From Desulforegulaceae bacterium (GTDB taxonomy: Bacteria > Desulfobacterota > Desulfobacteria > Desulfobacterales > JACKCP01): 64,000 bases of DNA. The notes under the pieces were generated by a model, which did not search any database, was not told where the DNA came from, and worked only from the letters and a program-made list of their open reading frames with translations. Shown here in pieces: positions 7,889 through 16,992 of this stretch (position 1 is its first letter; each line of letters opens with the position of its first letter). Position numbers and translations under genes: made by a program. Location: positions 1-64,000 of the forward strand of contig JAVETN010000005.1 in the NCBI GenBank assembly GCA_034006035.1, given 5' to 3'.

Positions 7889-8554
7889 TCAGATTAAATA
7901 TTTTTCTAAATCTTTGGTTTTTACTCTTCCTTCCCTTAAAATTTTTATTCCCTTGTCTTTTGATTCAACAATGGTTGAAGGTGTTTTGCTGGTGGTTTTT
8001 GTAGATTTTATCAAAAGCTGAGTGTTTTTTATTAATTGGGGATCAAGTTCTTCAAATCTGTCTGTGGCAGGTCTTCCTGAAATATTTGCTGAAGTTCCTG
8101 TAATTGGAAATTTGAAAATTTTAAAAAGTTCTTTTAAAAAGGGATGAGCTGGAATTCTTACCCCGATTTTTCCTGTTTTACCTGTTAAAATTTCTGGAAT
8201 ATTTTTTGAAGCATCCATTATAAAAGTAATATCTCCGGGCCAGAAATTTTTCATAATTTCAAAAAATACTGGAGGAATATTTATACAATAATTATTAACT
8301 TCTTCAATACTTCCAATAAGAATTAAAAGAGGTTTGTTTAAATCTCTTTTTTTTAGATTGTAAATTTTTTTAACAGCTTCAATATTTTGGATATCAGCTC
8401 CGATTCCATAAACTCCTTTGGTTGGAAATACAATCAGCCCGCCATTTTCAAGAATACGGGCTGATTTTTCAGGAGCAGAAGAATTACTTGTGTATTCAAT
8501 TATTTCAGGCTGAAATTCTTTTTGCTTTTTGTTCAACTTTTTCTGCCATTTCAA
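7889..8554 (-). CDS. tsaC: Sua5/YrdC/YwlC family threonylcarbamoyl-AMP synthase
   Basis: About 221 residues. It makes threonylcarbamoyl-AMP from threonine, bicarbonate and ATP for t6A37 modification of ANN-reading tRNAs. The YrdC fold is marked by LENGGLIVFPTKGVYGIGAD, KKRDLNKPLLILIGS (substrate/ATP lysines and arginine) and TGTSANISG. It lacks the C-terminal Sua5 domain, so it is the short form. The start is unclear: only TTG codons are available (8554 or eight codons later), and both overlap the 3' end of purDE by up to 50 bp. It is therefore probably translationally coupled to purDE. Confidence 0.88.
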   Translation of the reverse strand: MKWQKKLNKKQKEFQPEIIEYTSNSSAPEKSARILENGGLIVFPTKGVYGIGADIQNIEAVKKIYNLKKRDLNKPLLILIGSIEEVNNYCINIPPVFFEIMKNFWPGDITFIMDASKNIPEILTGKTGKIGVRIPAHPFLKELFKIFKFPITGTSANISGRPATDRFEELDPQLIKNTQLLIKSTKTTSKTPSTIVESKDKGIKILREGRVKTKDLEKYLI

Positions 8555-10268
8555 TTTTGAATAGTTTCATTTTTTCAGCAATTTTTTCATCACCAAGGGC
8601 AAGAATCTGTACTGCAAGAACACCGGCATTATAAGCTCCGGGTTTTCCTATGGCAACTGTTGCAACTGGAACTCCAGGAGGCATTTGAACTGTTGAAAGA
8701 AGAGAATCAAATCCTTGTAAAGCTGAAGAATCTATGGGAACTCCAATTACAGGAAGGGTGGTTGAGGCTGCCATTACTCCTGCAAGATGGGCTGCATGGC
8801 CTGCACCTGCAATAATTACCTTCATTCCCTTGTTTATTGCTGTTGAAGCAAATTTTCCGGCCTTTTCAGGAGTTCTGTGGGCAGAGGCAACAGTGATTTC
8901 AAATGGAATATCAAATTTTTTCAATATAGATACTGTTTCCATCATAACTCCAAGATCAGAATCACTTCCCATTACTATTCCAACTAAAGGCTTTAAATTC
9001 ATCCTGTTCAATGCTTTCATTCCCACATCTTTTCTATAATGGACTTTGTCCCAAGTTATTTTTTCAACTGCTTGATAAGCCTTTTCTATTGCTGAATCAA
9101 GGTTGTCACCTATGGAGGTAACTCCAAGAACTCTTCCAGCGTTTGTAAAATAGGAATTGTTTTCCAATTTTGTTCCCCCATGAAATATTTCTATTTCAGG
9201 GTCATTATCAAAATTTTCAATTCCTTTTATGAGTTTTCCTTTTTCATATTCCAGGGGATATCCCCCTGAAGCCATTACAACACAAACACTTGGCCTTTCA
9301 TCGATTTCTATTTCAAATTTATCTAAATCTTTATCAAGGGCAGAAAGAATTATTTCAACAAGGTCTGATTTTATCCTCATCAAAAGAGGCTGGGCTTCAG
9401 GATCTCCAAGGCGGGCATTGAATTCAAGAACTTTTATGGAATCTTTGTTTATCATAAGCCCTGCATAAATAAATCCTGTGTAAGGACTGCCTTCTTTTTC
9501 CATTGCTTTGATCACAGGTTTTATAACTTTTTCCATGACTTTGTTTTTTATATAAATATCAACAACAGGAGCAGGGGAATAAGCTCCCATTCCTCCGGTG
9601 TTTAATCCTTTGTCATTGTCAAAAACTGATTTATGATCCTGGGAAGAGGGAAGGGGGCAAATGTTTTTTCCGTCTGTGATTGCTATAAAAGAAGCTTCTT
9701 CACCTTCAAGAAATTCTTCAATAAGAATTTTATTTCCTGCATCCCCGTATTTTTTTTCGTTTAAAATCTCATCTATTGCTTCAAAGGCCTGGTTTTCACT
9801 GTTGCAGATAATCACACCTTTTCCTGCTGCAAGTCCGTCTGCTTTTGCAACAAGGGGAATTCCAATTTCTTTTACAAATTCTTTTGCCTGATCAGAATTT
9901 GTAAAAGATTTTCCCCTGGCTGTGGGAATTTTGTATTTTTCCATTATATATTTGGAATAGGACTTTGATGTTTCAAGCATGGCAGCTTTTGCTGAAGGAC
10001 CAAATATTTTAAGTCCGTTTGCTGTGAAAAGGTCGGTAATTCCAAGAGAAAGAGGAAGTTCAGGGCCTACAATTGTTAAATCTATTTTTTCTTTTTTTGC
10101 AAAACCAAGAAGTCCTTCAAGGTCGTCAGCCTGAATTGGAACAAGTTCAGCTTCTTTTATTCCAGGATTTCCAGGTGCACAAAATACTTTGGATACAAGA
10201 CTGCTTTTTGCTATTTTCCAGGATATTGAATGCTCACGGCCTCCGCTTCCAATTATAAGAACTTTCAT
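8505..10268 (-). CDS. purDE: PurD-PurE fusion: GAR synthetase / N5-CAIR mutase
   Basis: A single chain of about 587 residues joining two purine-pathway enzymes. Residues 1 to about 418 are phosphoribosylamine-glycine ligase (MKVLIIGSGGREHS; ATP-grasp VAKADGLAAGKGV; GFIYAGLM; EFNARLGDPEAQP). From about 428 to the end is PurE class I mutase (GIVMGSDSDLGVM, VASAHRTPEKA, AGAGHAAHLAGVMAASTTLP). These act at steps 2 and 6 of IMP synthesis. I place the start at ATG 10268, preceded by GGAG with 6-nt spacing, rather than the TTG two codons earlier. It is followed by overlapping tsaC and preceded by ddl. The fusion is continuous with no stop or frameshift between the halves. Confidence 0.93.
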   Translation of the reverse strand: MKVLIIGSGGREHSISWKIAKSSLVSKVFCAPGNPGIKEAELVPIQADDLEGLLGFAKKEKIDLTIVGPELPLSLGITDLFTANGLKIFGPSAKAAMLETSKSYSKYIMEKYKIPTARGKSFTNSDQAKEFVKEIGIPLVAKADGLAAGKGVIICNSENQAFEAIDEILNEKKYGDAGNKILIEEFLEGEEASFIAITDGKNICPLPSSQDHKSVFDNDKGLNTGGMGAYSPAPVVDIYIKNKVMEKVIKPVIKAMEKEGSPYTGFIYAGLMINKDSIKVLEFNARLGDPEAQPLLMRIKSDLVEIILSALDKDLDKFEIEIDERPSVCVVMASGGYPLEYEKGKLIKGIENFDNDPEIEIFHGGTKLENNSYFTNAGRVLGVTSIGDNLDSAIEKAYQAVEKITWDKVHYRKDVGMKALNRMNLKPLVGIVMGSDSDLGVMMETVSILKKFDIPFEITVASAHRTPEKAGKFASTAINKGMKVIIAGAGHAAHLAGVMAASTTLPVIGVPIDSSALQGFDSLLSTVQMPPGVPVATVAIGKPGAYNAGVLAVQILALGDEKIAEKMKLFKIEMAEKVEQKAKRISA

Positions 10269-10292
10269 AATCAACTCCAGTATATTTTAAAA

Positions 10293-11234
10293 TTATTTTT
10301 CAAGGGAAAAATTTATTAATTTGTCAATCAATTGGGTAAAGGAAATTCCTGCTGTTCTGGCTGCAAGGGGAAGAAGACTGTTTTTTGTCATTCCCGGAAT
10401 GGTATTTGTTTCAAGAACATAAAGGTTATTATCTTTTAAAATAAGATCTGTTCTGCTGCATCCTTTGCATTGAAGAATTTTATGAATTTTTATGCAAAGA
10501 TTTTGAACCTTTTCTGCTGTTTTTTCATCAATTTCAGCAGGGCAGATTTCATCGGTTTCTCCAGCTGTATATTTTGCTTCATAATCAAAAAATTTATGTC
10601 CTTGTTTTGGCCTTATTTCTATTATAGGAAGGGCTTTTGGATCATCATTTCCTAAAATCCCACAGGTAAGTTCTGTTCCAGAAATATATTCTTCAGCCAT
10701 TACAATTTTTGATTCTTTAAGTGCTTTTAAACAAGCATCTTTTAACTCATTTTGATTTCCCACAATTGATAAAGCAATGCTTGAGCCGCCAAGGGCAGGC
10801 TTGATTACCACAGGTAAACCAATTTTTTCAATTATTTGATTTTCAAGTTCTTTTGAGTGCTTTTTAAAAACAAGATGATTTGCAATAGGAATTGAGTTTA
10901 TTTTGTAAAAATCTTTGCATTTTTCTTTGTTCATTGCAAGGGCACTGGAAAGAACTCCTGATGATTGGTAGGGGATATTTAAAAGATCTAAAAATCCTTG
11001 AACTTTTCCATCTTCACCGTTTTCTCCATGAAGAATAATCAGAGCTGTATCAATCTTTGAGGCATTTTTTAAAATTTTTTCCAGGTCAAATTTTGAATCA
11101 AAACATTCAACTTCATAAAGATTTTTATCTATTGCTTCAAAAACTGCATCTTTTCCCGCAATTGAGACTTCTCTTTCAGATGAGGTGCCTCCGTAAATCA
11201 GAGCTACTTTAATTTTGGTCATTTTTTTTACCAT
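10293..11234 (-). CDS. ddl: D-alanine-D-alanine ligase
   Basis: 313 residues. ATP-dependent formation of D-Ala-D-Ala for peptidoglycan precursors in the cytoplasm. Family signatures are VALIYGGTSSEREVSI at the N-terminus, ILHGENGEDGKVQG, GLPVVIKPALGGSS, CSRTDLI and VLETNTIPGMT, in normal order. ATG at 11234 overlaps the upstream gene by 26 bp; an internal ATG four codons later is also possible. The gene is 25 nt upstream of purDE. Confidence 0.94.
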   Translation of the reverse strand: MVKKMTKIKVALIYGGTSSEREVSIAGKDAVFEAIDKNLYEVECFDSKFDLEKILKNASKIDTALIILHGENGEDGKVQGFLDLLNIPYQSSGVLSSALAMNKEKCKDFYKINSIPIANHLVFKKHSKELENQIIEKIGLPVVIKPALGGSSIALSIVGNQNELKDACLKALKESKIVMAEEYISGTELTCGILGNDDPKALPIIEIRPKQGHKFFDYEAKYTAGETDEICPAEIDEKTAEKVQNLCIKIHKILQCKGCSRTDLILKDNNLYVLETNTIPGMTKNSLLPLAARTAGISFTQLIDKLINFSLEK

Positions 11235-11826
11235 TTTTGTTTTTTATTTCAATTTCAGTTTCAATTGTTTCATTAGAAGGTTCAATATCAAAAATATCAT
11301 CGTCTTCATTATCCAGGAGTTTATTGCCGAAAAGTTCTTTTTTCAAATCTTCATATTCTTCTTTGGATATCATTTGATTTTCATAGAGCCTGCTGATTTC
11401 ACCAAGGTTTTCAATCCTTGATTTAACCGGGTTTTCCAGCTGAATATATTGATTTTCAGACTTGGCTTGAGCTTGATTATTGTTTGAAGGGGAGTTTCCA
11501 ACTTTAAAAGAGGCTGCACCTCCAAGAAGTTTTATTTCTATATCTTTTCCAGCAAATTCCGGAAGCAAAAGAATTTCTCTTATTGATTTTTGCTCTTTTT
11601 TTAATTTTCTTATAAAATAAAATCCGCTTCCAATCAGAATCATAAATCCTGCTAGAAAAATCCATGTAAGATAATTTACCACTCCCCTGAAAAACAACAC
11701 CAAAAGACCAAGAACAGCAATAAGTATTAAATGTGATAAAAGTATTGAGTATGCAATAAAAATACTTTTAACTACACCTTCGTTTTTTGTGGTGCCAGAG
11801 TTGGTTTTATTTTTTTTAAACGGCAT
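11209..11826 (-). CDS. Two-helix membrane protein with C-terminal SHOCT-like segment
   Basis: 205 residues of unknown function. Two hydrophobic helices (about 22-46 and 50-72) are followed by a charged region (KKEQKSIREI). A C-terminal segment, LGEISRLYENQMISKEEYE, resembles the SHOCT motif often seen at protein ends. The tail is acidic and then Lys/Asn rich. It sits 5 nt after the DUF1992 gene and overlaps ddl, so it belongs to this operon, but the context does not reveal a role. Confidence 0.6.
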   Translation of the reverse strand: MPFKKNKTNSGTTKNEGVVKSIFIAYSILLSHLILIAVLGLLVLFFRGVVNYLTWIFLAGFMILIGSGFYFIRKLKKEQKSIREILLLPEFAGKDIEIKLLGGAASFKVGNSPSNNNQAQAKSENQYIQLENPVKSRIENLGEISRLYENQMISKEEYEDLKKELFGNKLLDNEDDDIFDIEPSNETIETEIEIKNKNGKKNDQN

Positions 11827-11831
11827 TTGTT

Positions 11832-12206
11832 TTATCTGCTTTTATTAATAATTTTTGATATTTTGGGAAAATATTTTTCTTTTAACTCGTTTCCCATGGA
11901 AAAATTATTCTCCATATTATATTTTTTAATGAGAAGATTGAGTTTGGTCTGGGTTTTTATTATTTCCTTTTCATCGGAAAGTCCTTTTAAAAGGTCTTCA
12001 GTTTTTGTTATTTCTTTTTTAAGTTCAATTTCAGGTGGAAGGCAATCTGCATTTTTTAAAATCTTATAAGCCATCCTCAGTTCCGGGCTGACATTTTCAT
12101 CTTCAAATTTAAAAGGTTTTCCTTTGCCTTCACAATTGTCAAAAAAACCCTTTTTTTGTGCTTCTATTATTTTTTGTTCAGCTATTAGTCTAAATGATTT
12201 TAACAT
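11832..12206 (-). CDS. DUF1992 (DnaJ subfamily C member 28 conserved domain) protein
   Basis: A 124-residue soluble protein. The N-terminal half carries the DUF1992 signature: AEQKIIEAQKKGFFDNCEGK followed by GKPF and a helix with NADCLPPEIELKKEI. The second half is helical, likely coiled coil. The molecular function is not established. It heads the minus-strand group continuing into the SHOCT-like protein, ddl and purDE. Confidence 0.8.
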   Translation of the reverse strand: MLKSFRLIAEQKIIEAQKKGFFDNCEGKGKPFKFEDENVSPELRMAYKILKNADCLPPEIELKKEITKTEDLLKGLSDEKEIIKTQTKLNLLIKKYNMENNFSMGNELKEKYFPKISKIINKSR

Positions 12207-12364
12207 AATCCCACTCTTTAATTTGTTTCAACTGCCAGACTGCCATTGATAGCATAATCTGAAAAAAAATTGAATTAAACATTAAAAATTAAATGATTTA
12301 AGAGCTTTTGGCAAACTTATAAAGTTTTAATTAATCAGGATGAAAAAAGTTTAGAGGTTTAATA

Positions 12365-12406
12365 TTAAAAAAGCCCCCTGTTTATAAAACAGAGGGCTTG
12401 ATTTTT
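12365..12406 (-). terminator. Intrinsic terminator after tRNA-Met
   Basis: A 13-bp stem (12371-12383 with 12387-12399, one mismatch) is followed on the minus strand by a run of T. A T-run on the plus side makes it possibly bidirectional. Confidence 0.75.
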
Positions 12407-12408
12407 TA

Positions 12409-12485
12409 TGGTGGCGATGCAGGGATTTGAACCCCGGACTCTACGGATATGAGCCGTATGCTCTGACCAACTGAGCTACATCGCC
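12409..12485 (-). tRNA. tRNA-Met (anticodon CAT), elongator type
   Basis: A 77-nt tRNA on the minus strand. Acceptor GGCGATG pairs with CATCGCC, CCA is encoded, the D arm is TAGCTCAGTTGGTCAGAGC, the anticodon loop CTCATAT sits on TACGG/CCGTA, and the T loop is GTTCAAATC. The resemblance to elongator tRNA-Met is better than to initiator. A lysidine-modified tRNA-Ile2 shares the CAT anticodon and cannot be fully excluded by eye. Confidence 0.92.
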
Positions 12486-12500
12486 TTTGAAAGCACAAGC

Positions 12501-12529
12501 TAATTAACTTTTAATTTAAAAAAGGTCAA
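12501..12529 (-). promoter_or_regulatory. Promoter candidate for tRNA-Met
   Basis: Minus-strand TTGACC (12529-12524) lies 17 bp before a poor TAATTA -10, about 15 nt upstream of the tRNA 5' end. Position is right; the -10 is weak. Confidence 0.35.
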
Positions 12530-12599
12530 GGACTTTTTTTAAATTAATGGAAATCGACCTGTCTTTTTAATTTGTCAAAACTTCTTAATTTGTTCACAT

Positions 12600-14990
12600 C
12601 TATTGGTTTGTGCTTTGTTCTGAGCTAATCACTTCTACTGATACTTCAGCAATATTATCAGGTAAATTTGAAAACACAGCCATAAAAGGTATTGATTTAC
12701 CTACACTTAGTTTTGAGTTTATATTATTGTCCCCGTTTGGTTTGTTTAGTTCGGCATCAATATCTTCCTGGGTCATATTTTTAAGTTTGATGTCTGACAA
12801 TTGGTTTCCTGCATAAAATTCTTTTTTTGCAACAATGGTTTTATCCATAGATAAAAGCTCTGACTTTAATTTTATTTTTCCAACAGGATGGGAGTAATTA
12901 TTTTTTAATTCTCCTGTTAATATCATTAAGTATCCGAGTTTATCCGATTGAACAATCCTTGGCTCATTAACTATTGTACCAATTTTAAGGTTGCCGGGAT
13001 CAGGAATTGCCGTTGTTTTGTCTGCTTTTTCAATCCAGGGCAGTTTTATTGGAAAATTTTCAAGTAAACTTGTCTGGGTGGCAGCGTAAAACAATCCACC
13101 TATTATAATTCCAAGAATGATTAATATATAAATAATAAACTTGAAAATCCCTTCTGATTTTTCCTTTGATTTTTCTTCTGGCTTATCATCTGATTCATCT
13201 GAAGCTTTGATGGATTCTTCTTCAAGATCCATGGCAATTGCTGAATCAGAAAGTTGAGGTGAGATTTCTTCTTCTAGTTTTTCAGAGGCATATTTTGTTT
13301 CACTGAACTCATCTGCAAAAACTTCCCGGCCCGAATCTTCTTCAAGATCAAAACTTATTTCAACTTCTTCTTCTTCTGTTTCATCAAAATCCAAATCAAA
13401 TGAAATTTCTTCCAGCTCATCTTTTTTGGGTTCTGAGGAGTCTTCCATTTCCAGCTTTTCCCCATTTGAATCAAGATCCAGGTCAAACATTAAAGAATCT
13501 TCATCATCTTCAAGACTAAGCTCCAGGCTTTCTTCATTGTCTGTAAGGCTTTCAAATTCCAGTTCAAGCTCTTCTTCAGTATCTCCAAAATCAAAATCTT
13601 CTATTTCAAGCTCAAGTTCTTCTTCATCTGAGGAACTGAAAAGATCTGTATCTTCGGTAAGATCAAGATTAAGGTCTAGATTTAACTCTTCCTGGTCTAG
13701 ATTGTCTGAAGTTTTTTCAAATTCCTGGTCAAAATCAAGATCAAGGTCAAGCTCTTCTTCTACCTCAAAGGAAAGTTCGTCTTCGTCAAGGTCTGTGTCT
13801 TCAACTTCAAAAGAAAGCTCAAGTTCATCTTCAGAAAAAATTTCTTCATCTTCTTCATCTTCTTCTTCTAAGCTATCTTCGTCAAGGTTAAGGGAAAATT
13901 CTGGTTCTTCTTCAATCTCTTCTTTAAGTTCTGGTTCTTCTTCAATCTCTTCTTTAAGTTCTGGTTCTTCAGCCAAACTCTCATCTTCAAAAATTAAATT
14001 AAATTCATCTTCAATTTCTTCTTCTTCAGACAGGGTAAGTCCAAGGTCAAGTTCTTGAGCTGGGTCTTCTTCTTCATCAAAGTCAATGGAAAGTTCCTCT
14101 TCACTTGGTTCTTCTTCATCAAAGTCAATGGAAAGTTCCTCTTTACTTAGCTCTTCTTCACCAAAGTCAAGGCAAAGCTCTAATTCCTCATCAATTGATT
14201 CAGTATCTTCTTCAAATTCCAGGTCATCAATATCAAGGGAAAATTTTTCTTCTGGTGAGTCTTCTTCAAGATCTAAAGAAATATTTCTGTCTTCTTCTGT
14301 GAATTCTTCCTGATCAAAATCTGAGAGGCTTAAATCACTTAAATCCTCTTCAATTTCTTCTTTTTCAGGAGTTTCTTCCACTGATAAATCAAAATCATCT
14401 TCTTTATCATCAGTAAATGTAAAAGGGATATCTTCTTTTTCATCATCGGGTTTGGAATCAGGCTCAGAGGTTGTTTTGTCCAAATCTTCAGAAAAATCGC
14501 CAATTTCAGTATCAAAATCAAGAGAAAAATCGTTTTGCCCGGGAACACTTATTTCGTCATTGTCTTTTTCGATTTCTTCAATATCTATGAAGTCTTCGCC
14601 AAAGTCTTTTTTGTCTGAAATTTCTTCTTGGTCATCAGAAAGAAAATCATCATCAAAAATAAGGTCACTGCTTTCATCAGAAAGCGAAAAATCAAGTTCA
14701 TCCTCAGGGGTTTCAAACTCTTCATTGCCAAATTTAAAGTCCCCATGCTCTTCTAACAAAGAATCTGATTCTTTATCTGAATCCTTAAACTCGTCTGAGC
14801 CGGGTTCATCTTCCCCAAAAAAATCATCTTCAAATTTTTCTTCCTCTTTTTCCTCCCCAGGAAGAATGTCAGGGAAAACCTTAAAGATATTACCGCATTC
14901 TGAACATTTGACCTTTGTACCTGTGGTCTTGATTTTGCCAGCCGGAAGCTTGTATCTGGTCTGACAGGCTTCGCAGGTTACAATCCTCAT
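12600..14990 (-). CDS. MJ0042-type zinc-ribbon / DUF3426 membrane protein with a very long acidic linker
   Basis: 796 residues in four parts. Residues 1-40 form a zinc ribbon (CEACQTRYKLP, then KCSECGNIF). About 45-620 is an extremely acidic low-complexity linker of Glu/Asp/Ser/Leu/Phe with short repeats such as ELSIDFDEEE and PELKEEIEEE. A single membrane helix follows at about 630-650 (IFKFIIYILIILGIIIGG). The C-terminus is a DUF3426-like domain (LKIGTIVNEPRIVQSDKLG). Such zinc-ribbon/DUF3426 proteins usually have much shorter linkers. Function unknown. GAGAGGC precedes the ATG. It lies 12 nt after hpt. Confidence 0.75.
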   Translation of the reverse strand: MRIVTCEACQTRYKLPAGKIKTTGTKVKCSECGNIFKVFPDILPGEEKEEEKFEDDFFGEDEPGSDEFKDSDKESDSLLEEHGDFKFGNEEFETPEDELDFSLSDESSDLIFDDDFLSDDQEEISDKKDFGEDFIDIEEIEKDNDEISVPGQNDFSLDFDTEIGDFSEDLDKTTSEPDSKPDDEKEDIPFTFTDDKEDDFDLSVEETPEKEEIEEDLSDLSLSDFDQEEFTEEDRNISLDLEEDSPEEKFSLDIDDLEFEEDTESIDEELELCLDFGEEELSKEELSIDFDEEEPSEEELSIDFDEEEDPAQELDLGLTLSEEEEIEDEFNLIFEDESLAEEPELKEEIEEEPELKEEIEEEPEFSLNLDEDSLEEEDEEDEEIFSEDELELSFEVEDTDLDEDELSFEVEEELDLDLDFDQEFEKTSDNLDQEELNLDLNLDLTEDTDLFSSSDEEELELEIEDFDFGDTEEELELEFESLTDNEESLELSLEDDEDSLMFDLDLDSNGEKLEMEDSSEPKKDELEEISFDLDFDETEEEEVEISFDLEEDSGREVFADEFSETKYASEKLEEEISPQLSDSAIAMDLEEESIKASDESDDKPEEKSKEKSEGIFKFIIYILIILGIIIGGLFYAATQTSLLENFPIKLPWIEKADKTTAIPDPGNLKIGTIVNEPRIVQSDKLGYLMILTGELKNNYSHPVGKIKLKSELLSMDKTIVAKKEFYAGNQLSDIKLKNMTQEDIDAELNKPNGDNNINSKLSVGKSIPFMAVFSNLPDNIAEVSVEVISSEQSTNQ

Positions 14991-15002
14991 AAGCCTCTCC
15001 GA

Positions 15003-15521
15003 TTAAGTTTTAATATGATAAATTGCAGGCAGGTTTCTGTACTTTTCGGCATAATCTATTCCATAGCCTACAATGAAACCTTCCTCTATTCTGTGACATG
15101 AATAATCAACTTCAACAGATAATTCTCTTCTCTCATATTTGTCCAGGAGAGCACATACTTTTATTTCTGCAGCTCCTGAATCTTTGAGATGTTTTTTGAG
15201 ATACCCCAGTGTAAGTCCTGTATCTATTAAGTCTTCAACAAGAAGAACATGTTTACCTTTAATATTGAGATTGATATCTTTAGTAATTTTGATTTCCCCT
15301 GAAGATTTGTCGTCAGATCCATAGCTTGATGCTCCTATAAAATCAATTTCGCAGGGAATGGATAGTTTTCTAACAAGATCAGCCATGAATATAAAAGAGC
15401 CTTTTAAAATTCCTATTAATACAAGATCTTTATTTAAATAGTCTTTTGAAATTTTTTTAGCCACTAAAGAAACTTTTTTTTCAATTTCTTTTTCGCTTAA
15501 AACGAGAACCAGTTCAGGCAT
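15003..15521 (-). CDS. hpt: Hypoxanthine phosphoribosyltransferase
   Basis: 172 residues. Converts hypoxanthine (and guanine) with PRPP to the nucleotide in purine salvage. The PRPP-binding loop VLLVEDLIDTGLT (about 91-103), the LKGSFIFMADL loop and the EGFIVGYGIDYAEKYRNLP C-terminal signature are all present. It is directly upstream of the zinc-ribbon gene. Confidence 0.93.
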   Translation of the reverse strand: MPELVLVLSEKEIEKKVSLVAKKISKDYLNKDLVLIGILKGSFIFMADLVRKLSIPCEIDFIGASSYGSDDKSSGEIKITKDINLNIKGKHVLLVEDLIDTGLTLGYLKKHLKDSGAAEIKVCALLDKYERRELSVEVDYSCHRIEEGFIVGYGIDYAEKYRNLPAIYHIKT

Positions 15522-15829
15522 AATAACTCAAATCCAACTCTTTTTTATTGATTTGAAATTTACTTGCAGTTAAAAGGTTTAGATTTATAAATCAATATGA
15601 TAACTAGGCATAAACAATGTTAATGTCAATCTTAAACCTTAGATTTTAACTATTTTACACTATTCAATCATATTTTCAAGCAGAGCTTTTCATAGAGATT
15701 GTTTTTATTTTAATAAAGTTTTTCTTAGATTTGAATGATTTTTAATTTCAAGGGGATTATTGAATGTAAATGCCTGAAATTATATCCAGGCATTTTTATT
15801 TTGACATGAAAAGTTTAATTTGGGTTTGA
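15522..15829. other. 308-bp gap between hpt and the J-protein gene
   Basis: Holds one hairpin (15768-15795), otherwise AT-rich sequence in which I see no gene. Confidence 0.4.
15768..15798. terminator. Hairpin, possible terminator of the J-protein gene
   Basis: AAATGCCTG at 15768-15776 pairs perfectly with CAGGCATTT at 15787-15795. The T-tract is better on the plus side than on the minus side, where the neighbouring gene would need it, so direction is uncertain. Confidence 0.4.
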
Positions 15830-16747
15830 TTAAATTCCGGTTTCAGCAAGCTGGTTTATAAGCTTTTTTTGTTTTTCTGTAAGTTTTGCTGGAAGATTAA
15901 CATTTAGCTGAACAAAAAGATCTCCTTTTTTGGACTGACCCATAAAAGGAATTCCTTTAGCCGGTATCCTAAATCTTGATCTGTGTTTTGTACATGGAGG
16001 AACTTTTAAATTGATTTTTGAGCCATCAGGAGTGGTAATCTCAATTGAAGAGCCCAAAAGTGAGTCTGAAAGACTTATTTCTTCATTTACAATTACATCA
16101 TTTCCATTTGCACTGAATTTATTGTCTGAAACAATTTGTGATTTAATATAAAGATCTCCTGGCTGCCCTCCATATTGGCTGCTGCCGCCTTTCCCTCTAA
16201 GTCTGATTTTTTTTCCAGTTACAAATCCTTTGGGGATTTTTACAGATAATTGTTCAGGTGTTCCGCTTCTGTTTAAGCTTATTGTTTTTTGGGTACCGTT
16301 TACAGCTTCGTAAACAGAAACCTGAATCTCGGTTTCAAGATCCTGGCCTTTAACATTTCTTCTAACTCTGTTTTGACCTGAAGAAGAAAAACCTCCACCA
16401 AAAAGATCGTTTAAATTAAAGCTGGAGTGAAATCCTCTTCCCTGGCTGCTTCCAAATCCAAATTCTTTGAAAATATTACCAAAATCAAAGTTTCTAAATA
16501 TATCTTCGCTGGAGTATTGCTGACTAAAGGCATCAGCTCCATAAGTGTCATATTGTTTTCTTTTTTCTTCATCACTTAAAACAGCATAAGCTTCGCTGAC
16601 CTTTTTAAACTTTTCTTCAGCTTCTTTATCGTTTTTTGTTTTATCCGGGTGATATTTTAGTGCAAGTTTTCTATAGGCTTTTTTAATTTCATCTTTTGTT
16701 GCACTTTTATCCACCCCAAGTTCGTTGTAATAATCAAGTCCGCTCAT
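15830..16747 (-). CDS. cbpA: CbpA-like class B J-domain co-chaperone
   Basis: 305 residues. The J domain (1-70) has HPD at 33-35. A Gly/Phe-rich region (about 75-135) is followed by two DnaJ C-terminal beta domains (from about 140, with [17 protein letters not shown]). The cysteine-rich zinc finger of DnaJ is absent, which makes it a class B protein of the CbpA type. It would stimulate DnaK ATPase and deliver substrates. It is monocistronic by spacing. Confidence 0.88.
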   Translation of the reverse strand: MSGLDYYNELGVDKSATKDEIKKAYRKLALKYHPDKTKNDKEAEEKFKKVSEAYAVLSDEEKRKQYDTYGADAFSQQYSSEDIFRNFDFGNIFKEFGFGSSQGRGFHSSFNLNDLFGGGFSSSGQNRVRRNVKGQDLETEIQVSVYEAVNGTQKTISLNRSGTPEQLSVKIPKGFVTGKKIRLRGKGGSSQYGGQPGDLYIKSQIVSDNKFSANGNDVIVNEEISLSDSLLGSSIEITTPDGSKINLKVPPCTKHRSRFRIPAKGIPFMGQSKKGDLFVQLNVNLPAKLTEKQKKLINQLAETGI

Positions 16748-16992
16748 ATAAACCTCATAATTATAAAATATAAAAATTATATTTAGCTTAGTAAATCTTT
16801 GGCATATTTTTTTTGAATTTATCTAACCACTAATTTATCTTACAAACTAATGATTTATTTTAATCTTTCAAGGTAAAGTCCTTTCCTTGAGTTAAAATTT
16901 TTTGGAAACTGGTTTAACATTAGCCATGGTTTAAAGGGCAGGGTGTAAAAGTTTAAGAAACACTAGATACAATAAAATTTTGGTTTAATTTT

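Noticed and set aside
13426-14964. Serine-rich open frames on the plus strand
   Set aside because: They are the antisense reading of the GAA/GAT-rich acidic linker of the DUF3426 gene; Ser codons mirror Glu/Asp codons.
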